Of a stretch of 64,000 bases of DNA, positions 1-12,368 are shown piece by piece. Source of the stretch: Acanthochlamys bracteata (Eukaryota; Streptophyta; Magnoliopsida; Pandanales; Velloziaceae); assembly GCA_019914995.1 (NCBI GenBank), contig CM034133.1, positions 4,464,001-4,528,000 on the forward strand, read 5' to 3'. Every line of letters starts with the position of its first letter. The stretch's first letter is position 1. The position numbers and the translations under genes are program-made. The notes below the pieces were generated by a model. It made no database searches and had not been told where the DNA came from. It worked only from the letters and a program-made list of their open reading frames with translations.

Positions 1-670
1 TAAACTCTTAGGGATTGACTCTCAACCATCAATTGAACCCTAATATGTTCTAAAAGGTCAATGCATGAATAGTATAGAAATACATGAATGGATAAGTGAT
101 GATGCATACAAGGGGAAAGGGAAGGATAGAGAAGAACATTTGAATTCCCAATTCCGAAACATAAAAGAAAATTAAAATAAAATTGGACCATGGAAATTGA
201 ATATTCTTCCAAAAGACGAAGAATCCATTAAGAAAGAACTTCTAATCAAGGAAACGATAGCAGCAACGTTCTCCTGCATGCGTAACATACATTTCAAAGT
301 TTTGTAAAGAACCTGCTATTCTAACCAAAGAACATAATTCACTCCAAGAGACTTTTGGGTTCTAAATTGCGATGCCTGTGACGGCTAGCTGTTGGTTATT
401 GTCTGACCAAGACAGCTTAAAAAAATATTGCATAACTAATTTCTAAGTGAAAACCTAAATCTTTTGGGTCAATAACAACTTCTCAATTAGTGGGCCAATG
501 GCACGAACACGTTTTTCATTCGGTCGAGCTTATAACTTGGTAGTTGGGTGCGTTTATGTGATGGACTAACAAGAACGAAAGAACCATAACCAAGTATTTG
601 CAATTTAATCTCCTGCATTTATTTTCATTTATACTTGATAATTGTGTAAAAGGATTGTTTTGTTGATTTA
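1..670. other. Upstream intergenic DNA, no gene recognised
   Basis: No coding signal, RNA gene or repeat could be recognised. The right part is the probable promoter region of the endosulfine-type gene that follows, but I see no unambiguous TATA box. Confidence 0.4.
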
Positions 671-862
671 ATGTTAAAAGGATCGTTACACTTTTTGTTT
701 TTATGTATTCTCATTGTTCTCACCACACTCAACCGCCCATTCATGCTTTTGCTTCTCTCCTCCTTTCACCCAACTACATGTACATATATGTTCCCTGTTA
801 TCCTTCTCTTCTCTATCTCCTCTCTGCTCTCCTCTTCTCTTCAAATCTTTGACAGCTTCAAG
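671..862 (+). other. Probable 5' untranslated exon of the endosulfine-type gene
   Basis: This stretch is pyrimidine-rich (CT-runs with TCTCC repeats), as is common in plant leaders. It ends at a good donor, AAG|GTAATT at 862/863. The matching acceptor is TCTGCAG at 1029, so exon 1030-1091 would carry the last 17 leader bases and the start codon. The intron would be 863-1029. The open frame across 671-886 is not thought to be coding. The transcription start is not visible, so the left edge is a guess. Confidence 0.4.
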
Positions 863-1046
863 GTAATTTTCTTTGCACAATGCTAGTTTTATTAGCTTTC
901 TAATTGTATCTCTTGAATATGTCTCTCTGAAATGATATTTTCAATAGAGCATATGTAGATGCTTTCATACCTTAGGGGTCAGTTTGAAATTCCTTTGTAT
1001 TAATTGTTTTTCTGCCTTTGATTCTGCAGAGAGAAGAGGAGTAGAG

Positions 1047-3230
1047 ATGGAGAGCGCTGGTGGAGATAATCTGGGTTGCGAGCACAATGAAGTAAGATGG
1101 ATTCTGAATGCTTTTAGATTTCAATGAGTTTAGACCGGTGATACTAGCTTTATTGATATTCTTTAGCATACTAGTTATAGCATCTTGTTTAAATTTAAAT
1201 GACATTCTTTAGTTTATAGAAATCTAATGCAATTATTAGTTTGGCCAAAGAATTCGTCATGAATTTTCTTCATTAATTTTTTCAAGATATATCTGTGAAT
1301 AGACGTCTTTTTCTTTTATTTTAGAAGATTTGTACTACATAAAACATTTTTTTGAGATAACATTGCATAAACCCATTGTATTCCATAAACTGTACTTAAT
1401 CCATTTGCCTACCGTTTTAGTTCCGATATCCAGACAATTCAGTTCTGCTTCAGTAGAGCTTTTACATCTCTTGCATAGAGAGGAGTTCTATTTCTTCAAG
1501 AAAGATGATTACAGACTAAGAAGTAAAAACTGAACTTTTCAACAAGGTGTCTCCTGTTTATTGGTGGTTGCCCTGATGCCGATGTCTGGTACTGATTTAT
1601 ACACACAAAAATAGGCGATGGTTTTCAAATATGCAACTGCTTGCTTTTAACTTTAGTTTGTCTTACATGATAGTCATGATCCAAAAGAATGGTCCCCTAG
1701 CTGTATACAGTAGGATTGCTTTTTTGTTTCATATTTCTACTTGTGCAATTCATTCGAATGGTAAGGCATCCTAATCAAACGCCAAGACAAATAATATAAA
1801 TGAATGGATCCAAAAATTGCATATCTGTCGAATTGTGGTTGGCTGATACAGCAGAAGAACCTTCTTGAGATATGGTCATGAATCTCATGACATAATACTA
1901 TGCTCTCCAAGAAAGATAATAAAGTTTAGGTGTGAGAACCTAATAACTTGATTACCTTTTTCTTCTTTCATAGGCTACGAGTATTCTTTATTTTTCCCTC
2001 ACCATGTTTTTCATCAGAAAGTGCAATTGGTTACTAAACAATGGTGCATTTTCTTGACATAGGCCTCACTCAATAACAAATATGGAGGACTTGTGCCTAA
2101 GAAGAAGCCATTGATATCGACGGTATACCTTCTTACTGTTAATTCTGTAATCATGTGGACATCTTAAATAAAAGTGCAAATTTTGTTACCAGTATTTGTT
2201 ACTGACAATTGCAAAATGTCTTAATAAATTCAAGCAGACTACAAAGTTATAACATCTTTTTAGATTTGGCATCATAACCGCTAAGTCGGCTCAGTGTTTA
2301 CATGCCACAGTGCTTAGAACTAATTTTGCCTTATCGCACTTTGATGCGTAAGTTGCTAGTCACCAATGCATGAGTGGCATGTTTTAAATTAGCAAGTTGA
2401 TGACTGCTTCATGCTTACGCCTATTTGGTTCTAATTCGGATCCATCTTCACACGATTGCAGGACAGTAAACGAGCTTATTTTGATTCTGCTGATTGGGCC
2501 CTTGGCAAGGTAATCTCTTTGTTATCTACGTAACATATCAACATATCACGCATATTCTCTGGGTATCATTACCTGATTCGTAGATGTAGATTTTGAGCCG
2601 TGAAGCGTAAACTGATTTTGTGGTATGCCGTCAACAATCATTAGTCAATTACTCTAGAATTGATAACATAGGTACTATATATCACTACTTGCTTCGAGTC
2701 AAAACCTGTTCACTGGATACATGATTGGCCAGCTAATCATAATTCTGAAATCAGTCTAGCTTCAATTGGCATGCATACAATATGTTCAATGACGCATGGG
2801 ATCAGATAAGCGTAAAAAACCTGTGGATAATACCATTATTTCTCAAAAATTTTGAATGACATTTAGGCTTCTGTGATACTGAGACATATTTAGTTGATCT
2901 TTTGCTCAGCAAGGAAGTGATACAGACCAGAAAAACAAGGCCACTGCTGAGCTCTTGAGGCCAAAACTGCATGTAAGATTCAAAAAACCATTTATTCTCT
3001 GAAGAAATTTTTATCCAATTTTCACCGTCTGATGATGTCGGCAATTCTAACAGAGAACACCTCACCATCAGCTTCCTCCTCGAAGACCATCTTGTACGTC
3101 TGGTGGAGATAGCAAGGTTTAGCTTTTCTTCTACTAAATAAAACCTCAGATTATTATTTTCAGAAGATAACTATTTAGGTCCAAGAGAGTTCGATTAAAT
3201 ATTCTATTTATCTTTGTACAGGGATACTAG
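1047..3230 (+). CDS. Endosulfine/ARPP19-family phosphoprotein (PP2A-B55 inhibitor type), six coding exons
   Basis: Coding exons are 1047-1091, 2063-2122, 2462-2509, 2910-2972, 3072-3116 and 3222-3230. All junctions are GT-AG and all introns are phase 0. They give 89 residues. The diagnostic block is KYGGLVPKKKPL (residues 21-32) followed by the endosulfine signature FDSADW (42-47). In animals and yeast the equivalent FDSGDY serine is phosphorylated by Greatwall kinase and the protein then inhibits PP2A-B55 at mitotic entry; plants carry FDSADW. Serine 44 is the corresponding residue. The C-terminal LPPRRPSC aligns with the LPQRKPS protein kinase A site of ARPP19. The start is the first ATG after the spliced leader. 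The tiny last exon (GGA TAC TAG) is the weakest part: reading through exon 5 without splicing stops at 3120-3122, changing only the last two residues. The role in this plant is inferred from the family. Confidence 0.85.
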
Positions 3231-5421
3231 GGCCATTTCAAGCTCGGCAGCTCAAGAACAATGAAATGAGATGAAATGCTTCAACCAACCTTTCTAGGAG
3301 GCTTGCTGCAACTGCAATCACTTAGCTCCTTATCAATTTCATTACATAAAGATTAGACACTACTTTATTGGTACTATGTTTGTGCCATCTTAACTTTGGA
3401 GTGGCAACGGTTCTTGAAGCCAATTAATTCTTCTCTTTCATCGTTATACGTATATTATGAAGTAAAATTTTCTTTCTTTTTCAATAAATTACTTTTTTAC
3501 AGAATACATGAAAACAGATTTGTTTCCTGCATGAAGATTGAACACGAGCTTATTTGGAGCATTGATTTTCTTCAACCCAACCGAATACGCCTATAATGGG
3601 CCTAGTGTACAAGTCCAACAAAGAACAACTCTCAACAAACTTTATTTCCTTTTCTCGTGCACATATTGGGTAACATTATGAACAAAACGAACCAACCTCA
3701 ACTTTAAGGAGTTTATAAGAAATCTTGTCATCTTTATATTTGATTCATAATGTGAAATTAAAATGTTATTCAATGTAATTCTTCAGTTTTCAATGTATTC
3801 TTTTTTGTGAAAGTATTTTCTAATGCAGCAAAATGCACCTGAAATGCTATTGTAAAATTTTTAAATATAATAAAAAAGTAATTCAATGCACTAAATATAT
3901 GATAAGATTTTTTTATGTATATTTCTTTGTTTTTTCATTTTTGTAGTTTTCTTTAAAATAGGCATAAGTATACCTTTATAATTTTCATCTCATGGCGTTG
4001 GTATGATTGATATGTCTTTTATTTAATTGGTGGAGATGCACAGAATAAATATTATCATAGCTATGTAAAGACTGTATTTCGTACTTTTTTATTAGCCGAA
4101 AGCTAACAACAAATATAGTGTCAAGGATTTGTTTTTCCTTCTTTTTCTTTCAGTTTCGTAGAAAATGTAAGTAAAAAACTCGCGCGCAAAAGAATCAATT
4201 CCCAAATGGAAACAATTTGACTGTAAGGTCCAAAACAAGCCAGCGTTTTTCAAACTGTGTTGCAGCAGTATTCAAATTACGGCAGTGGCAACAAAGCTTA
4301 TCCATTCCTATTGGATTCCTGCACTCTTGGGGCCGAGCTATTTGGCAATTGCCATTGCTTTGCAGAGATAAGCTTTTTGATCATTTCATGACTTCCTACA
4401 AACTTACAAAAGCACTTCTCTGCTGCACTGTTCCACCGTTTCAATTAATTATCAACTGTCCTGAAAAAAACAATCATATGCTGCTGTTCTTGATCTTCAT
4501 CTGAGAACTTAGCTAAGCTTCTTGGACCCATTCCCCATGTTATTAGTAATCATACACACATATTCGTTTGATATTTTTACATTACAACCAAACCTAGCTA
4601 GCTCATAATACATATGTAGCACGTAATAATAATATATAATAATTGAGCAGTGCTGCAATGCAAACATTTTACTGGAGCATTATGCATGCAACAAATGTAT
4701 ATACGAATTGAATACAATGGAATAGAAATCACTGAGTGGCAAGTTGCTCCTACTCACACTGCGCACTTGAACAGGATCTCACTAGCTAGCAAGTATATAT
4801 CCTTCTTTGTTCGATCAATTTATTTCTCCATTTCATGCAAATTAACATGATTGATTCCAACTTCCAAGAGAATGACACCAAAAGATTTGAACATTAAGTT
4901 TAAACATTATAGCAGCAAACATATTAGGATCATTAAATTCATGTAAAGAGTTGACTAAATTATCAATAGAAGGTGGGCGGGCCGGGTCCGAATGAGGGGC
5001 CTGAATTTGTACGTTAGGGCCCATAAGGACAGGAGTCTGTAGTGCTTAGAGGGGAAAGGTCACATGAGCATATGAAACTAATAAGAAATCCCGGCTGTTT
5101 GGATGCTTTTCACAATAGTTTGGGATGTTTACTTTCTTTTCACATGTGTTTTATTTATTGAAAATATGACTTTCAAAACACTTCGAAAGAAAATAAATAA
5201 GCTTTTAGCTATTTTTTCCTAATTTTTTTACATAACCAGAACATATAGAATGCTTATAATTTATTTATATAATAAAACTTTTCTAAACAAAAAATATTTT
5301 AAATTTTTTAAATAAATTTTATTATTATCTGAAAATATTATAATATATATTTTTTATATTTAAAATTTTTTTTAATGTAAAATAAAATGCGAGTCTGAAA
5401 GTCCTTCAAAGAATCCATTTA
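3231..5421. other. 3' flank of the endosulfine gene and intergenic DNA
   Basis: The first few hundred bases are the probable 3' untranslated region. Open frames at 3396-3596 and 4217-4504 have no recognisable domain and I do not call them genes. Around 4294-4375 a 10-bp perfect inverted repeat (AAAGCTTATC / GATAAGCTTT) brackets about 60 bases. No other structure was recognised. Confidence 0.4.
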
Positions 5422-5595
5422 GGAGCGTTTGGCAAACATTTTTTTAATTTTTAATTATATATTTTTATAAATTTAGAAAAAAATAAAAAATTACATAACA
5501 AAATTTTTTTTATTATTTAAATAAAAAAATAAAATTTATTTAAAAAATATTTTCTGTTCGAAAGTTATATTTTAAAAATAATTTCAAACGCAAAC
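5422..5595. repeat. MITE, Tourist-like (PIF/Harbinger type), short AT-rich copy
   Basis: The left end GGAGCGTTTGGC follows TTA, and the right end reads CAAACGCAAAC. The interior is the poly(A/T) text shared with other copies in this window. It is a degenerate member of the family seen at 8474, 9812, 18691, 20260, 32617 and 39574. Confidence 0.4.
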
Positions 5596-8473
5596 TTATA
5601 TACACATATACATAGAGAGTGAAGGCCTTGTTGTGAGTTTGTAACTTATAAAGCGGAGTTTAGTTGGAGACTCACAGGCCTACCTATCTAGATACCATTT
5701 TTTTAATTACATGTGAATGGATTTGCACGTTGTTGATCGCGCAAGCATTACGTGAAAGCTGCAGACAACAAAACAAATTAAACGTACGTATTAGTTAGAA
5801 GCTGTTGTCAGCTATATACAATTAATTTATTCTTCACTAACAAAGTTAACTATATGTATAACATACTATTTTAACTTTGTCTTAATTTTTCTTTCTGCTG
5901 CATGCATGCATTAAAATAATCCAAAGTTTAACGTGATATGGCTACGTGGTGGGTGGCACGTTGCATGCCCGTCTTGCATCTTGTATGCACCCAAATAAAA
6001 GTTTAATCCATATATGAAAATTTTTATTCCCTCCTTCACCAAAAGAATATCAACTCGTAATCAAACCTTTAATGTTTACTGCATTCTCGAATGAAAAAAA
6101 AAAAATCTCTCTATTGAAGAACTTTGGCAATGGATCTTAAAACTTCATTTGAAAATATGTATAGATGTACCTGCTCCTATCAAACAGGAAACTTTTTGGT
6201 TACATTAAATAAGAACCTCGTGTCGTGCTTGCTTTGGTTATGTTTACGTACGTGATGGTCATGAAATGAGTAGATAGATCTTTATTTAATTGTTTCATGT
6301 GATTATATATATCTATATTTACAACAAGAAATTATTGATATATATGTGCGTGAAGCATGAATTCGTAAATATTAAATTTCCCACTAGCTTATTAATTCCC
6401 AAGTCATCTTCAATTACATGAGACACCTGTGACCACACCACATGAAATTTAACACGGTTTCATCTAGATGAATATGTAAAGGGTAGAATATTATCCTCTT
6501 AAATGCACATATATATACTGTATATCAATGTTTTCTGCCCCTACAAAAAAGGCTTTTCGTTATCTAGTCGGATATTATATATATTCACTTATATGTAAAC
6601 TTTATATGATCTTCTAATGTTTTGACATATATAGTTGATAAAGACTGCTGAATACCTTCTGTTTTTTTTCCAGCAATTTGTTGAATAGAATCGATCAAAT
6701 TAATGTTATTACTTCTTGCAGGTTGCTATATATGAACCAGCTCGTTCAACATTTAATGGATCAAAGATAGAATACATATATGCCTCGACAAAATAAGGCA
6801 TGCACTTGCTCTATATTAAGAAGAGCTACTGAAATACCCACAGTTTTCTTACCTGTTTTTGTTTTCCAAATTGTGTACATATGTTTAACACAAACCAAAC
6901 TCAAAACCTACTCAAGTTAACATTTTTTTTTTTTGAATCAAATGTTAAACAGGAACATGTGAGAAATCCAGGAGGAAGCTAGCTAGCAGCAAATGTTGGA
7001 TATGTTTCTCAATTATTTTCGTAATGATGAAACAAGGACTGAAATGAATGATAGATGTTGAGTTTGATTCATAAATGATTAGTAGGGGTTTGATGAAAAT
7101 ATAAATGGTGTCATTTATTAGAAATTCTGGTGATTTCTGTTGATTGAACCTTAATGAATATAATGAATAGGGTTTGACAGCCTGCATGCAGCAATCCTCA
7201 AACTGTCTGTCTGTACATGTAGTAGATAGATCAATCTTCAATATAGTGAAGGCCAATATATTAATTTGTATTACTATTATTATGTCCTTTTGTACTCTCT
7301 GCAAATTATTAATTGACTTTTGTTAGTTAGGAGTTGCTAATTACTCATTTGGTGGGAATTTTTACTTTTTACTTTGATTGTTATTGAACTTGTAAAATCT
7401 TTGTTTTCCCTCTCTGGTATATGTAGTAGTTACCTTCACCTGTATAGCAGTACGTAAAATCTTGAGGTGACGTTTAAATTATTTTTTACTTTTTTTAAAT
7501 AATTTTTCTTTTACATTTTCGATAAACTTTATAATTTAAATTTAAAAAATAATAATAATTTATATTTTATATTTTTTTTATTACTTAAAATAAAACAGAA
7601 TAAACTATTTTTAAATATTTTTTACTTAAAAGAGCTCATATTTAAAAACATATTCAAACATATTTTAAACTCATAATAATTTCGAATAAAATAACTTTAC
7701 TGTTTTGTATATAAGATTACGATGAACGTTTCCAAATATGTATGAATATATCCATAAAAAATTCATTATATAATTTCTTCTTTTCCAGCTTTAGACTCTG
7801 TTCAGAAGTGTTTATTCATTTTTAACTTAAAAAAATTATGTATAAATTTTTTAAAATTGTAAGATACTGATAAATTTAATTCTAAAATAATTTTTATATA
7901 TAATTTTTATATTATAATAATTATAAAATAAATAATTAAATTTTAAAAAAAATTATAGTATTTTTAAACTGTAAAAAAAAGACATATTATGAGTAACGTA
8001 ACGAAATGCAAGATAGAGATTTTTCTTTTCCATTTTAGCTTATGAAAACATGATCAGGGTTATTTAACCAAGTTGTCACATTTCAATACGGGAAACTCAA
8101 ACACACCAAACGCTACTAGACCAAACTAGATTAGACAAGACCAGGTTAGTCTGAAACGGGTTGAATCAAATTTTGCAGCCGCTCATAATTGCAGCTGCGC
8201 CGTTGAAAGCACGAAGTGACAGCTGTATACGACGTGGTTACAAGACAGCAGCCCCTGCAGTAATGACGTGGCAGGTAGTCGTGAACCAGTACGGCCTACT
8301 GCGTCTTCACAGATATGAGGGCCTGTCACCTCTCTCTTGACCCGGACCCACCAACTATAATGCCTCTTCCTTTTTCACACAACACCAATACCGATTACCA
8401 AATCCGTAATGCTCGCGTCAGCAATCTAATTTCATTAGGTATATCTTTTTATCGTTTGCTTCTTATTAAGTTA
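5596..8473. other. Intergenic AT-rich DNA
   Basis: No gene is supported. Stretches 7440-7700 and 7795-7990 are A/T-rich with the TTTAAATAATTTT-type text of decayed MITEs but without convincing ends. A more GC-balanced stretch at 8100-8430 has no open frame or known motif. Confidence 0.4.
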
Positions 8474-8695
8474 GGGGACGTTTAGGAGGAATTATTAAAT
8501 AAAATTTTTTAAAATAAAAATATTTTTATTTTTTTTAAAAATTGAGTTTTATTTTTATTTCTAAAAAATAATAAAAATATGCAATAAAGATTTTATTCTG
8601 TAAAATTTTTTTACACTTTCTAAATTTTTAAATAAATTTTTTATGTACTTATAAAATATATATTAAAAAATATAAAATGAAAAAAAAAAAAAAAT
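8474..8695. repeat. MITE, Tourist-like AT-rich family
   Basis: It starts GGGGACGTTTAGG directly after TTA (8471-8473), the PIF/Harbinger target triplet. The interior matches the copies at 9812-10079 and 20260-20517 nearly word for word, including TTCTAAATTTTTAAATAAA. The right end is decayed and approximate. Confidence 0.5.
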
Positions 8696-9811
8696 AGGGT
8701 TTGATAAACTCAACCAAAATTGTAAGTTACTAATCAAATTTAACTAAAATATAGATAGATTGGATTTAGTTATAATAGAGTTAATAATTCATATTAAGAT
8801 AAATATATATGAAAAGAATTTGTAAGTAAATTATAGATAGATTGAAATTAGTTATAATAATTCATCAAAACTTTTTAGATTACTAATTCATCAATAATTA
8901 GAATATATTTGAAAGTATTATTGAAAATAAGTTTTTTTAATAAAAATAATAATAATAATAACGGAATTTTATGATATAAAATTTTTCTATATTTTCTAAA
9001 TTTTAAATAAAATTTTAGTAATATTTTAAAAAATTTATTTAAAATAAAATAATAAGGAGGAAACAAATAACACCTATTATTTTTTATATTTTGAAATTGA
9101 GATATCAATGTCATATGCAAATCAAACTATCTTCAATAAATTTTTGAAGTTAAAAATGAGTTTAATATTTTATATAATTTTATTTAAAATTGAATTAGAA
9201 GTAAATTAAATGTTTAAAATTAAAATAATAAATTACAAAATCATCAATTGATGTTTTCAATCTAATAAATAATTAATATTTAAATTTTTGAAATTTTAAA
9301 AATGGCGAAGTAGTAGAATCTTCGGGCACTTAAAATGGAGGATTAATTTAAGGGTATGAGAAAAGCTTATGAGAAAGCACTTATTAAATTTTTAACTTAA
9401 TTTTTTAAAATTTTTTTATAATAATTAACTTGTTTATCTAAAAGTTTAAAAAATATATAAAATTTAATATTGTAATATCTTATTATTATTAGTTTTAGAT
9501 AAATTCGTTAAAAAATGTTTTTTTATGTGAGAAAAATTTTGGAGTTATTTGGCTCACGCATTCTTCTGTATAGTTGTCGACTTATTGACGGAGAATTACC
9601 TGTTCTGTGTTCTTTACCTCACATAAAATATATAAAAGCGGAGCCCACGCAAGTAGTGTAACGGCGTTCGTATTAAATAAATAGCAGGGGTGAAACTGAA
9701 AAAAAGAGAAAACAGAAAAAGAGAGAAGAGAAAAAAAGGTGTAGCAGGATTCTTGTGGTTTAAGCCAGTCCGGGCCCAGCACTTTCATTAATACGGTACG
9801 CAGTAAGAAAA
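8696..9811. other. Intergenic AT-rich DNA
   Basis: It is strongly A/T-rich with a short AAT microsatellite near 8940-8960. Open frames here are short and low-complexity. No gene, RNA or clear element end was recognised. Confidence 0.4.
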
Positions 9812-10079
9812 CTAGAGTTTGAGATTGCTTATAAAATAGAGTTTTTGTAAATAGAAAATATTTTTATTTTTTTTTAAAAATGAGTTTTATTTTTTTTATT
9901 TTAAAAAAATAATAAAAATATACAGTAAAAAGATCTTATTTTGTAAAATTTTTTTATATTTTCTAAATTTTTAAATAAATTTTTTATATATTTATAAAAT
10001 ATATATTAAAAAATATGAAATGAAGAAAAGTTAAAAAAAATTGATAAGCTGTTTATGAAGCGGAGAACCAAACGCTCCC
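9812..10079. repeat. MITE, Tourist-like AT-rich family
   Basis: The right end CCAAACGCTCCC is the inverted form of the family start GGAGCGTTTGG. The left end, GAGTTTGAGATTGCTTAT, is a weaker match. The interior is collinear with the 8474 and 20260 copies. Confidence 0.55.
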
Positions 10080-10647
10080 TATAAAATATTATCCGTATCA
10101 ACACAATGTCTTAAATTACCATAAACACCTTTTGTTTTCGTTCTAAAAGAACCAATCATTAAACTGAAATGTTAAAAATGAAGGGGATAGGTGGAAATAG
10201 TATATATAATGCGTCTATTTAATGTAAAGGGGTTTTCGGTAGCTTTACTTGTTTCCGTCGCAATCTGTAGCGGGTAGAACCCGTGAAATCGTTATTACAA
10301 CTGGTGAAATATCTGACACTTTTTGCATTTTAGGGCCACTTAGTGATTGATTAGCTATTTAGAAAGTTTAAAAGCCTCTTTAACTTCTTTTAAATTAGTC
10401 AAAAATAAACATTTATTTCACAAATGAATGATTGATATTTCGCGTTTCCTTATGCGTCTCACCGAATGAAGTGAAATAAATTACCTTTATTAAAATTACA
10501 GATTGTTAAGGCTTTACACCAAATAAGATATTTTATATATCAAATAAAATATAAATTGTGTATAATACTAAAAAAACTAAACACATTAAAAAGGCTAAGT
10601 TCGGGTAAAACTTGGTAGATAGCTAGCTTAGTGGGCTAGGTTTGATT
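10080..10647. other. Intergenic DNA, nothing recognised
   Basis: This is AT-rich sequence with no gene or element ends that I can support. Confidence 0.4.
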
Positions 10648-11167
10648 AGTTGTGGCAATTTAAATTTTTGAGTCAATTTCGGATCAATTCATATAATAAT
10701 CGGATCAAAATTGTTTAACTTTAAAATTGTCAATCATAATCCAACCTACTTAAACCGGATCAAATTCGGATCGACCCGTTTAATAATTAAAATTATTAAA
10801 ATAAAAATTATAAATATTAATATCTAATAATAATATATATTATTATTAATAATAATATATCTAAAAAGAAATTATTAATTTTGATATAATTTATAAATTA
10901 AGTAAACTTTAGTTAAATTAAGATAAATTAATAAATATATATACAAATTAAATCCAAATTTTTTGCTATTATTTTTTAATTATTAAATAATATATATTAT
11001 ATAAATAGTTATACGAGTTAAACAGATCAATTTTGGACCATCCAAGTCCGACTCGAACCCATTTAAATTTTCGGGTCATTTTTGGGTTGACTCAAAACTG
11101 ACCCGAATTCGGTTAAGACTTACTCCGAATCTAACTTTTTCGGATCGGGTCGAAAATTGCCACCCTT
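10648..11167. repeat. MITE with GTGGCAATT termini
   Basis: The left end TTGTGGCAATTTAAATTTTT and the right end AAAATTGCCACCC are inverted repeats. Just inside each end lie GGATC/GACCCG-rich segments, and the middle is A/T-rich. This terminal pattern is common to a plant MITE group. No coding capacity is present. Confidence 0.5.
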
Positions 11168-11760
11168 AGATTTGAGTTCGTAGCATAAGGTCTAGATAGT
11201 GCCCAAATAAAAATAGATTAGTTATTTTTTAAATGGGCCAGCAATTCGCCTTAAATTAGACCAAATGAACTATAATTTGGTGAATTTAACAGCCCATATT
11301 TTTCAATAGTCCTATATTGATTAGATGATGATCTAAGTATATGCTTATAAATAAGAGATCCTAACTTCTAAAAATTGGCCAATAGTTTTAGCATAGGTGC
11401 TCAATTATATAATTGATATTAGGTCCGGTCAGGAAGAACTTCCGGCGTGTTGCTGAAAAAAATTGATTGGACTATAAGTTAGACTAAGTCAGAATTTTTA
11501 ATATAATAGTTTGGTGAGTTAGATTCGAATTAGTAGAGTAGACATCTGAGGTGTCTAAATAAAAAATAAACTAATTATTTTAAAAATATACCAATAATTC
11601 GCTCTGAATCAAGTAAGGTGGATCTTAAGTTGATAGGCTTAATAAACCATATTTTTTAATAGTCTCACGTTTAATGGACGCTGAAATGTTTATGCATTTA
11701 TAAATTAAAGTTGTTAATTTTAAAAAAATTGAGCTATTTTTTTAGTATGGATCCGACTTA
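11168..11760 (+). mobile_element. Two degenerate LTR fragments in tandem, same family as the LTR-like block at 16815-17410
   Basis: About 11176-11400 aligns by eye with 16885-17095: both contain GCAATTCGCCT/GCAACTCGCCT, CCAATTCTTTTAG-like text and TATGCTTATAA. About 11500-11760 repeats the same block a second time. The linker near 11440-11500 (TTCCGGCGTGTTGCTGA) matches 16790 (ATCCGGCATATTGCTGA). It is a broken, old relic with no coding capacity. Confidence 0.55.
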
Positions 11761-12368
11761 TAAGGTCTAAAACATTTAAAGGTATAAGAAGAGGTTGGGA
11801 ATTGCAAAGAACCTAAATTTATTTAACCAAAGCTTCTATACATCTTTCACTTCTTTTTTCCCACTTGCTCTTTCATTTTAAGCTCTTTTATCTTTTTCTT
11901 TTTCTTTGTTTGTTTTTTTTTTTTTTTTTTTTGTGGGGGCAAGGGCGAGAGCGATAGGAAATCTTCTCTTATTCATTCATACATAGAGAGAGTAGTGTAG
12001 AGAAGAGTGAAGAGAGAAGAAGAAAGAAGGCATCTCGGTAGCCAGCGTGGAAGTTGAAGGATTGAAGCTTTCTTTGAAAGGGAAAGGAAAGCCAAGACCA
12101 AAAAAACCCCCATTGCAGCTGTGCAGGGCAGTCAAAAGCTGGCATTTTCCTCTCCCTCTCTCTCTTCGTTCTTCCGTTCTATATCTTTCTTATATATATG
12201 TTCAAATTTCTTTCTTTACACAACAGTTATTCTTGTGTGAATGAGTAGAGGTTAAGGGAATATGGTTAGACGACCGAAGAAGAGATTGATTGATTTGATT
12301 TGATTAAAAGAGTTGTTATTTGATTGATTCATTGGGTGGTGGTGAAAGTTGGAGGTGATTGAGCAACA
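11761..12368 (+). promoter_or_regulatory. Promoter and leader region of the TPR/J-like gene, with three short uORFs
   Basis: It holds a run of 20 T (11913-11932), a GA-rich stretch (about 11980-12030) and a CT-rich stretch near 12150-12180, typical of plant 5' leaders. If the leader is unspliced it carries ATG-initiated uORFs at 12198-12248 (16 aa), 12241-12255 (4 aa) and 12262-12303 (13 aa). All end before the main start codon, so they could lower translation. The longer open frame at 12047 begins with GTG and is not a gene candidate. Confidence 0.45.

Noticed and set aside
4217-4504. 95-codon open frame and 10-bp inverted repeat, considered as gene or microRNA precursor
   Set aside because: No recognisable domain; the arms pair for only 10 bp around a 60-base loop and match no mature plant microRNA that I know.
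4842-5024. Minus-strand open frame with a protein-like composition
   Set aside because: Too short, no homology recognised, no splice partners; the sequence may be a decayed repeat.
12047-12244. Open frame upstream of the TPR gene
   Set aside because: It starts with GTG, lies in CT-rich leader DNA and has no family resemblance.
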